Part shown: piece by piece, positions 58,164 through 64,000 of the stretch | Position numbering within the stretch: the first letter of the stretch is position 1 | Layout of the letters: every line of letters begins with the position of its first letter | Source of the DNA: PALSA-505 sp036267135 | Lineage (GTDB): Bacteria; Actinomycetota; Actinomycetes; Streptosporangiales; Streptosporangiaceae | Direction of reading: 5' to 3' | Length of the DNA stretch: 64,000 nucleotides | Assembly: GCA_036267135.1 (NCBI GenBank) | Contig: DATAWQ010000057.1 | Coordinates: forward strand, 1 to 64,000 | The notes under the pieces: model-generated | What the model was told of the DNA's origin: nothing | The model's database searches: none | Seen by the model: the letters and a program-made list of their open reading frames with translations, nothing else | Program-made: the position numbers and the translations under genes

Positions 58164-59891
58164 TCAGAATCCGGTCAGCAGTTCGTACCGGCTCTTGATG
58201 TTCATCTTGCGGTAGATCCGGGTGAGATGCTGCTCGACCGTGCTGACCGTGACCAGCAGCTTGGACGAGATCTCCCGGTTCGAAAAGCCCTCGGCGGCCA
58301 GCAGTGCCACCCGGCGCTCCCGGCTGCTCAGCTTGACCAGCTCGCCCTCGGGCAGCAACGGCGATCGCCCGGCGGGCCGCACATCGGCCGCGGGCACGTC
58401 GGACGAGCACATCGGCCACAGTTCCCGGCACAGGGCCGCCAGTTCCTGGCACAGCGCCTCGGCGTGACAGTCCTTGGCCAGCCGCCACGCCCGGCGGGCC
58501 GCCGATCTGGCCTCGGTCCTGGCGCCGAGCGCCCAGTAGGCCCGGCTGAGATCCCCCAGCACGCGCGCGCTCTCGTACCGGTCACCGCACTGCTGCAGCA
58601 GTTGCAGCGCCTTGCGCAGCAGGGCGGGCCGCCGGGTGGTCTCCTGCACGGCGGCCAGGCAGCGCAGCGAGACCCCGCTGGCCCGGGGCAGTCCGGCGCC
58701 AAGCTGTGTCATCTGCTCCTCGGCCAGCCTGGCGGCCCTGGCCGTCTCGTCCAGGCCCAGCCACGCCTCGGCCGCGCCGACCCGCCACGGCACCAGCGCC
58801 GGGCTGTCAATGCCCCACCTGGTCATCCGCTCGCCGCACGCCATGAAGTCGCCCAGGGCCGCGTTCTTGTGCCCGATGGCCAGGTGGTGCCTGCCCCGGG
58901 CGAACAGGTAGTGCAGGCCGGACCGGCTCTGGAACATGGCCGGCGGGACCGGGTGCCGCAGATGCCCGGCCGCGATGTCGTACTCACCCATCGCGGTGTA
59001 GGCCTCGACCAGCGTGGCCAGCGTCAGACCGAGCTCCACACACCATCCCCGGCAGGACACGTAATAGGACAGCGCCGCCCTGGCCCGGTCGGCCGCGACG
59101 TCGAGCCGGCCCTGCCGCAGCGCGATCTGCGCGCTCTGGGTCGCGATCAGCGCCCACTCCCGGTCGTCCGCACCGGTTCTGGCCCCGGCCAGGAAGCGGT
59201 CACACCAGGCGGCGGCGACGTCCAGCCGGTCGGCGTAGATGGCCGCCAGCATGGCCATGCAGACGTCGTTGATACGGGCCCGGGGGCTGATGCGGCCACG
59301 GGAGAGGCTCTTGCCGTCGGCGAGCATCTGCTGCGCCTGGGCGATGGCGCACTCGTCGGCCGTGCGGGTCAGCACCTTCAGCAGCGTCTCGACCGCCCGC
59401 GCATCGGGCCCGCCGGGCACCGGACCCGCCCGGCCGACGTTGGGCCCGCCCGAGCAGGGCCGGTGCAGCCGGTCCCGGATCCCGGGGAAGCTGGAGGAGA
59501 TGATCAGCCGTGCGTAATGAGCCTCGGCGCTGACCAGTTCCGCGCCGGGACCGGCGCGGCCGCAGAAGTGATTGATCACCTCGGCCGCGTCGTCCATCTG
59601 CAGATGCCACAGCATGCCGGTGGCGACCCTGAGCACCTGGTCGTCAGCGAGCTTCCCGGCCAGCGCCGGCGCCTTGAGCGAGAGGTACTCCCTCGCCGAG
59701 TCGGCCGGCCTGACGTGCCAGTAGGCCTCGGCAAGCTGCATCTTGACCGAGTGCAGCCGTGCCTCGCTGTGGCAGCGCTCTTCGGCGAACTCCAGGTACT
59801 GGGCGGCCCGGGCGATGTCGCCGCGCGCGAACGCCCGCCGCGCCGCCTGCTGCAGGCTGGCCGCCTCGTGATCCTGGGAGACGCCGGTCAC
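58164..59891 (-). CDS. LuxR-type transcriptional regulator with helical repeats, no ATPase domain
   Basis: 575 residues. The C-terminal ~65 are a LuxR/GerE helix-turn-helix (SSRERRVALLAAEGFSNREISSKLLVTVSTVEQHLTRIYRKMNIKSRYELL). The rest is TPR-like helical repeats (FARGDIARAAQYLEFAEERC..., RQGRLDVAADRARAALSYY) as in the C-terminal half of LAL (MalT-like) regulators. The N-terminal ATPase with Walker motifs, normally about 350 residues, is absent; the frame opens with GTG at 59891 overlapping the previous stop (GTGA), so this appears to be the full product. The regulated genes are unknown. Confidence 0.85.
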   Translation of the reverse strand: MTGVSQDHEAASLQQAARRAFARGDIARAAQYLEFAEERCHSEARLHSVKMQLAEAYWHVRPADSAREYLSLKAPALAGKLADDQVLRVATGMLWHLQMDDAAEVINHFCGRAGPGAELVSAEAHYARLIISSSFPGIRDRLHRPCSGGPNVGRAGPVPGGPDARAVETLLKVLTRTADECAIAQAQQMLADGKSLSRGRISPRARINDVCMAMLAAIYADRLDVAAAWCDRFLAGARTGADDREWALIATQSAQIALRQGRLDVAADRARAALSYYVSCRGWCVELGLTLATLVEAYTAMGEYDIAAGHLRHPVPPAMFQSRSGLHYLFARGRHHLAIGHKNAALGDFMACGERMTRWGIDSPALVPWRVGAAEAWLGLDETARAARLAEEQMTQLGAGLPRASGVSLRCLAAVQETTRRPALLRKALQLLQQCGDRYESARVLGDLSRAYWALGARTEARSAARRAWRLAKDCHAEALCQELAALCRELWPMCSSDVPAADVRPAGRSPLLPEGELVKLSSRERRVALLAAEGFSNREISSKLLVTVSTVEQHLTRIYRKMNIKSRYELLTGF

Positions 59892-62071
59892 GGGCTGGGC
59901 ACGTCCGGCGTGCCGAGACAGGTGGTCGTGGGCACGGACGGCCCGGGCGGGATCGTGCCCTCGTCGGGCAGGTCCCCGGTCAGCGCGTAATGCGTCAGCC
60001 GGGCCGTCACCGCGGCCGTCCCGCCGGGCCCACTGCCCGCCGCGTTCTCGAACACGTCCGCACCGGCCGGCTGCTGCAGCGGCTCGCCAGCGTAGAAGAA
60101 CGGGGTCGAGCCCGCGCCGGTGCCCGCCGGGTTGGACCAGCCGCAGGGGTTGGTGTTGAGCGCGTTGGCCGCGGCCTGGCCCACCGAGAGCAGCACGTCA
60201 TGACCGCCGGTCAGGTCGGTCCACGCGGTGGCGAAGTTTCCGGTCAGGTCGCCGGGCGGCAGCGCCAGGGCGTGCGCGACACCGGCGGCCACGGCCAGGC
60301 TGGCCCGGTCGGCCGCATACAGCACGACCGGCTGGGCGGTGGGCAGGCTGTGGCCGGCCGTGGCGACGCTGACCAGCTCGAAAGTCTGGGTCAGCGGCTG
60401 GCCGTCCGTGGCCGCGGTGACCGGCAGGTCGTACCGGCCCGGCGCCGCCGACGAGCTGGCCGTGACGGCCAGCGCCAGCACGACCGGGCGGCCGGCTCGC
60501 GCCTGGCTCACGCCGTGGTCGGGGGAGACGGTCAGGCCGGCCGGCGCCTGTACCTGCCAGCGGACCCGGCCGCCGGCCCGGTGCTCGCCAGGCCGCTGCC
60601 CGCGGCCGGTGGCGCCGATGACCAGCCGCACGACGGCACGGCCGCCCGGCGCCACGTTCACCGCGTCGGGCAGGCTGGCCACGAACGCGTCGGGCGGCGC
60701 GGTGGTGTGGCTGAGGGCGGCCACCGCGCCGTCGATCACGTCGTTGTCGACGTCCACGCTGGCGCCGCCCCACGTCTCGTTGTGCCCGCCGTAGTACTGG
60801 TGCAGCCGCTGGTGGCCGGGCCAGTCGCGGTTGGGCAGGTAGGGGTCGGTGAGCACCGGGTCCCCGGTCCAGTCCGCGATCCAGATGTCGTCGGGGGAGT
60901 CGTAGCCGGGCTGGCCGTATTGCGAGGCCAGGTCCGCGATCCCGGACGCGGCACTGCTGTACACGCCCGAGGTGTATCCGGCCGCGTGCAGGCCCTGCGT
61001 CCAGCCGTCGAGGAAGTCGAGCACACCCTGCTTGCAGGAGGTGCTGGAGCTGTCGTAGCCCTCCATGTCGAAGTAGAGCGGCGTGCCGGCCCCGTACCCG
61101 AACGAGGCCGCGGTGGCGGTGGCGCTCGCCGCCTGCGCTTCCCCTTCGGCCGTGGCCTGGGCCGGATTGATCAGCGTGGCCCCCGGAATGGTCGAGCACG
61201 GTGCCTGCGGACCGACCCAGATGGGGATGAACCGCCAGCCTTCGGTGGCCACCTGGCTCACCCAGGACCGGTTGAAGTTGCCGTAGCCGCAGGCCCAGTT
61301 GTCGCCGCCCAGATAGGTGCCGGCCACCCGGTACGGCGAGGCCAGCCAGGCGGTCATCGTCGCCACCGACGGGGCGGTGCAGGCATCGAACCCAAGCCCG
61401 CTGCCGCGCCCGCCCACCAGGTCCGAGTGGGCTGCTCGCGGCCCTGTTCGCGGGCCCGCGGCGCCGCCCCCCGTTGGCACCGCGGGCCCGGCCCCCGCTC
61501 GCTGTCCGCGGGCGGCAGGGCCGGCAACGGCGGCCTGATGGGCCAGCCGCGCGCCGTCCAGGATGCCACGCACGAGCGCCTGGTCACGGCCGTAGGTCGC
61601 GGTGACCAGTACGCCCGCCGCGGGCAGCGCGAACTGCAGTTGATGGCTGGCCGTGTCCTGCGCGGCCAGCGCCCCGTCGTGCCCCCGGCCCGGCGCGGCC
61701 ACGTGGCGGCCACGCTCGATGGCCGTACCCGGCGGCAGGCTGGTCAGCGCGCCGAGCGGCTGCACCAGCAGCGCCTCGGTCCGGCCGAAGGCGTGCACCG
61801 GGCAGCGCTGGTCAGCTCCGGGACGGCCCAGATAGACGGCGTGCCGGTTGAACAGGACACACCGGGACGGGTCGGCGGCGAGCCGGTAGACCGGCCAGGA
61901 GACCGGCACCCGCACCGAGTAGCCGCGATAGCTGACCGTCCGCAGCGGCCCGGGCCCGGCGGGCCCGGACCCGGACGACGGCCCGGTGACCGTGCCGAGA
62001 GCCGCGCTGGGCAGGGCGAGTGACAACGTTATCGTGGCGGCCCAGACAGCCGCTGCCTTGGCAGGCCTCAC
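59888..62071 (-). CDS. Secreted glycoside hydrolase-like protein (DUF1906/GH25-type fold)
   Basis: 727 residues: a signal peptide (MRPAKAAAVWAATITLSLALPSAALG), an N-terminal domain of about 180 residues, a linker, then a DUF1906 (Rv2525c-like) barrel (about 229-470) with FDACTAPSVATMTAWL, YLGGDNWACGYGN, YFDMEGYD and DIWIADWTGDPVL, where the acidic residues lie at the lysozyme-like position. C-terminal beta domains and a tail follow. It probably acts on cell-wall polysaccharide outside the cell, though catalysis by DUF1906 is not firmly shown. The LuxR-type gene is coupled to its stop. Confidence 0.85.
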   Translation of the reverse strand: MRPAKAAAVWAATITLSLALPSAALGTVTGPSSGSGPAGPGPLRTVSYRGYSVRVPVSWPVYRLAADPSRCVLFNRHAVYLGRPGADQRCPVHAFGRTEALLVQPLGALTSLPPGTAIERGRHVAAPGRGHDGALAAQDTASHQLQFALPAAGVLVTATYGRDQALVRGILDGARLAHQAAVAGPAARGQRAGAGPAVPTGGGAAGPRTGPRAAHSDLVGGRGSGLGFDACTAPSVATMTAWLASPYRVAGTYLGGDNWACGYGNFNRSWVSQVATEGWRFIPIWVGPQAPCSTIPGATLINPAQATAEGEAQAASATATAASFGYGAGTPLYFDMEGYDSSSTSCKQGVLDFLDGWTQGLHAAGYTSGVYSSAASGIADLASQYGQPGYDSPDDIWIADWTGDPVLTDPYLPNRDWPGHQRLHQYYGGHNETWGGASVDVDNDVIDGAVAALSHTTAPPDAFVASLPDAVNVAPGGRAVVRLVIGATGRGQRPGEHRAGGRVRWQVQAPAGLTVSPDHGVSQARAGRPVVLALAVTASSSAAPGRYDLPVTAATDGQPLTQTFELVSVATAGHSLPTAQPVVLYAADRASLAVAAGVAHALALPPGDLTGNFATAWTDLTGGHDVLLSVGQAAANALNTNPCGWSNPAGTGAGSTPFFYAGEPLQQPAGADVFENAAGSGPGGTAAVTARLTHYALTGDLPDEGTIPPGPSVPTTTCLGTPDVPSP

Positions 62072-62218
62072 ACAACGCTCCTTTGAGCGGGGACGGAGCG
62101 AACGTAATTAAGTTACTCGTACTCCAGCTAGACAAGCAATGGGTTACTCATCTCGTTACATGCGATTCCACCACTGTGACGCACTAGACCTTTGACTGCG
62201 AACGGTTGCCGCCCGGAC

Positions 62219-62262
62219 GTCTTTCAAACTGCCTTTGAACTGCCTTTCAAGTGCCTTTCTTG
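62219..62262. promoter_or_regulatory. Four 11-bp direct repeats upstream of the secreted DUF1906 gene
   Basis: Four consecutive 11-bp units start at 62219, 62230, 62241 and 62252; the last three begin tgccttt. Read on the minus strand they include GTTCAAAGGCA and CTTGAAAGGCA. Consecutive 11-bp direct repeats are how OmpR/PhoP-type regulators bind DNA; the first bases GTTCA resemble a Streptomyces PHO-box unit, but the rest does not. They lie about 150 bp before the secreted protein start. Confidence 0.6.
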
Positions 62263-62280
62263 TCGTTCAGTGGGGCCTTG

Positions 62281-62949
62281 TCACTGGCCCTCGCCCGGGG
62301 CGGGCAGCAGGCCGGCCTCCATCGCCTTGGTGACCGCCGCCGTCCGGCCGGAGACGCCGAGCTTGGCGAAGGACCGCAGCAGATGCGTCTTGACCGTGGC
62401 CTCGCTGATGAACAGATCCTTGCCGATCTCCGCGTTGGTCAGCCCCCTGGCGGCCAGGGCGAGCACCGAGACTTCGCGCGGCGTCAGCGACTCCCGCTGC
62501 GGCTGCCTGGCCCTGGTGACCAGCCGCCGCGCCACCTGCGGCGCCAGCACGGTCTCGCCGCGCGCGGTGGCCCTGATCGCGTCGGCCAGCACCGCCCGCG
62601 GAGTGTCCTTGAGTAGGTAGCCCGACGCGCCGGCCTCCACCGCGCGCAGGATGTCGGCGTCGGTGTCGTACGTGGTCAGCACCATGATCCGCACGGACGG
62701 CAGTTCGGCGGTGATCCGCCTGATGGCCTCCACCCCGCCGCCGCCCGGCATCCGCAGGTCCATCAGCACCACGTCGGGCAGGCAGTCCCTGGCCAGCGTG
62801 ACCGCTTCCTCGCCCGAGGCCGCCTCGCCGACGACCTCGGTGCCTGGATCGGCCGACAGCATGCCGTGCAGCCCCGCCCTGACCACCGGGTGATCGTCGG
62901 CCAGCAGCACACGGATCGGGCCGCCCGGCGCCGCGGCGCCGCCGGTCAT
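62281..62949 (-). CDS. NarL/FixJ-family response regulator
   Basis: 222 residues. Receiver domain: VLLADDHPVVRAGL, the phosphoryl-acceptor Asp in VVLMDLRMPGGGG, VLTTYD and the Lys in GYLLKDTPR. Then the LuxR helix-turn-helix (LTPREVSVLALAARGLTNAEIGKDLFISEATVKTHLLRSFAKLGVSGRTAAV). The ATG overlaps the kinase stop by four bases, so the pair is translated together. Its targets are unknown; the DUF1906 gene downstream is a candidate. Confidence 0.94.
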   Translation of the reverse strand: MTGGAAAPGGPIRVLLADDHPVVRAGLHGMLSADPGTEVVGEAASGEEAVTLARDCLPDVVLMDLRMPGGGGVEAIRRITAELPSVRIMVLTTYDTDADILRAVEAGASGYLLKDTPRAVLADAIRATARGETVLAPQVARRLVTRARQPQRESLTPREVSVLALAARGLTNAEIGKDLFISEATVKTHLLRSFAKLGVSGRTAAVTKAMEAGLLPAPGEGQ

Positions 62950-64000
62950 GCCGGCACCTCCACGCATAGCGAGGTGCCCGTCCCCGGCGCGCTGCGCACG
63001 ACCAGGGTGCCGCCGCCCTCGCCCACCCGGCCGCGCATCCCGCGCAAGCCGTACCCGCCGTTCACCTGGGCCGGGTCGAATCCGGCGCCGTCGTCGCTCA
63101 CTTCCAGCCGAACCGCGCCCGCGGCGTAGCCGAGCCTGACCCGGGCCTGGCCGGCGTGCGCGTGCTTGCCCACGTTGGCCAGCGCCTCCTGGCACACCCG
63201 CAGCAGCATGACCTCGGTGGCCGCGGGCAGCGGCCTGGTCGTCCCGGTGACCTCGAAGGTCGCGGCCAGGCCGTGCTCGGCCTCGGTCCGCTCGGTCACC
63301 CGGCGCAGCGCGTCGCCGAGGCTGCCCGACTCCAGATGTGTGGGAGTCAGCGCGGCCACCAGCGCCCTGGCCTCGGCCAGGTTCTCCCGCGCGGTCCGCA
63401 GCGCCACGTCGAGATAGCGCCGGGCGGCCTGGTCGTCCCGGCCGATCTCCGGCTCAGCGGCCTGGATGAGCATCACGATGCTGGTGAAGCCCTGCGCGAT
63501 CGTGTCGTGGATATCGGTGGCCAGCCGCTGCCGTTCGGCCAGCATGCCGGCCTCCCGGTTGGCCGTGGCCAGGTCGGCCTGGGCCGATTCGAGCCGCTCG
63601 ATGAGCCGCGCCCGCTCCATGCTCTGGTTGACGATGCCGCCGATCCAGCCGCCGAACACGACCGAGAACGCGATGCCGAGCGCGGCGATGCCGAACAGTT
63701 CGGGCAGGATCTGCGCGCGCGCATGGCCGCTCATCGTGACCGCGGCGACGACCGGCGGGGCGAGGTTGAAAGCCGCCACGAACGTGACGGCCCGGGGCCA
63801 CGAGGACGCGGCGAAGAAGCACTGCGGGCAGGCCGCGAGCAGGATGAACGCGCTCGAGCCCGTCTGCTCCACGGCCACCACGAACAACCCGAACAGCACC
63901 AGCAGGTACGTGACCTCCCTGGCCGCGCCGATGTTCTCGATCTGCGTGACCGGCCGCCCCAGCGTGGCGTACCAGACCGCCATCGCGCCCAGTGCGGCCG
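62946..64000 (-). CDS. Sensor histidine kinase of the NarL-type pair (5' end cut by the window)
   Basis: At least 350 residues; the frame is still open at the window end and an ATG at 63983 is internal-looking because a hydrophobic stretch continues upstream. About five membrane helices precede a HisKA_3 dimerisation part with the phospho-His in RLATDIHDTIAQGFTS, then an ATPase domain (EALANVGKHAHAGQARV, VSDDGAGFDPAQ, GGYGLRGMRGRV). It signals to the response regulator encoded next. The signal is not known; the membrane part has no recognised sensor domain. Confidence 0.92.
   Translation of the reverse strand, partial: AALGAMAVWYATLGRPVTQIENIGAAREVTYLLVLFGLFVVAVEQTGSSAFILLAACPQCFFAASSWPRAVTFVAAFNLAPPVVAAVTMSGHARAQILPELFGIAALGIAFSVVFGGWIGGIVNQSMERARLIERLESAQADLATANREAGMLAERQRLATDIHDTIAQGFTSIVMLIQAAEPEIGRDDQAARRYLDVALRTARENLAEARALVAALTPTHLESGSLGDALRRVTERTEAEHGLAATFEVTGTTRPLPAATEVMLLRVCQEALANVGKHAHAGQARVRLGYAAGAVRLEVSDDGAGFDPAQVNGGYGLRGMRGRVGEGGGTLVVRSAPGTGTSLCVEVPA

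Noticed and set aside
62072..62280. c-di-AMP (ydaO-type) riboswitch before the cell-wall-type secreted gene
   Set aside because: Such riboswitches often precede wall hydrolases in actinobacteria, but the conserved core segments were not found here; only 11-bp repeats and heptamers are seen.
1..64000. Insertion sequences, integrases, prophage genes, rRNA or other tRNA genes
   Set aside because: No transposase, integrase or phage structural motif, and no rRNA or second tRNA sequence, was recognised on either strand.

Overview
The window is very GC-rich DNA from a high-GC Gram-positive actinobacterium. Evidence for this is the complete type VII secretion (ESX) locus, a SufR-led SUF operon containing a Rieske-type gene, an acVLRF1-type peptidyl-tRNA hydrolase, frequent GTG starts, 4-base start/stop overlaps and GC-rich hairpin terminators without U-tracts. 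I see no insertion sequence, prophage or CRISPR array. The content looks chromosomal and mostly housekeeping, from a soil-type or filamentous relative of Streptosporangiales/Streptomyces. The species cannot be named from the sequence.

Layout. 1-7083: a cut sterol-desaturase-like gene, then a minus-strand catabolic operon (APC permease, glutamine-synthetase-like gamma-glutamyl ligase, aldehyde dehydrogenase, SDR) facing a FadR-type regulator with a likely operator in the shared promoter region. 7099-10963: R2-like ligand-binding oxidase, DUF445 membrane protein and an Abi-alpha-like protein in one operon, divergent from a TetR regulator. 10981-13123: glmS and a small unknown gene. 13256-20110: SUF iron-sulfur assembly operon (sufR-B-D-Rieske-C-S-U-T) with a SufR-type operator. 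20119-32769: type VII secretion locus (lipoprotein, PPE-like effector, two WXG100 proteins, EccB, EccD, EccC, mycosin). 32882-34646: SseB and acVLRF1. 34721-36436: ABC-F protein behind an attenuator-like leader (short leaderless uORF followed by an intrinsic terminator). 36639-39760: small HTH protein, enoyl-CoA hydratase, ABC exporter. 39818-43310: SecA2-type ATPase and a sulfotransferase-like protein. 43384-45705: GH15 enzyme and a lipoprotein. 45864-48578: NitT/TauT/Ssu-type ABC importer. 48825-53763: acyl-CoA ligase and two membrane proteins. 53894-57343: selenocysteine machinery (selA, selB, tRNA-Sec). 57364-64000: cold-shock protein with a C-terminal extension, LuxR-type regulator, secreted DUF1906-type protein, and a NarL-type two-component system cut by the window end.

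How the parts work together. The SUF genes build Fe-S clusters under a SufR sensor. EccB/C/D plus mycosin form a membrane export machine for the WXG100 pair and the PPE-like protein. SelA, SelB and tRNA-Sec charge and decode selenocysteine, with selD and the selenoproteins outside the window. Several transcription regulators sit next to their likely targets, and candidate operators are visible for three of them.

A recurring oddity is the number of short, nearly perfect tandem duplications (11-23 bp units). They lie in linkers, at protein ends, across stop codons and in promoter regions. The best candidates for new biology are the ABC-F leader, the R2lox/DUF445/Abi-alpha operon, the type VII effector with a duplicated C-terminal W-x-x-EDE-x-x-WG motif, and the 11-bp direct repeats before the secreted DUF1906 gene.
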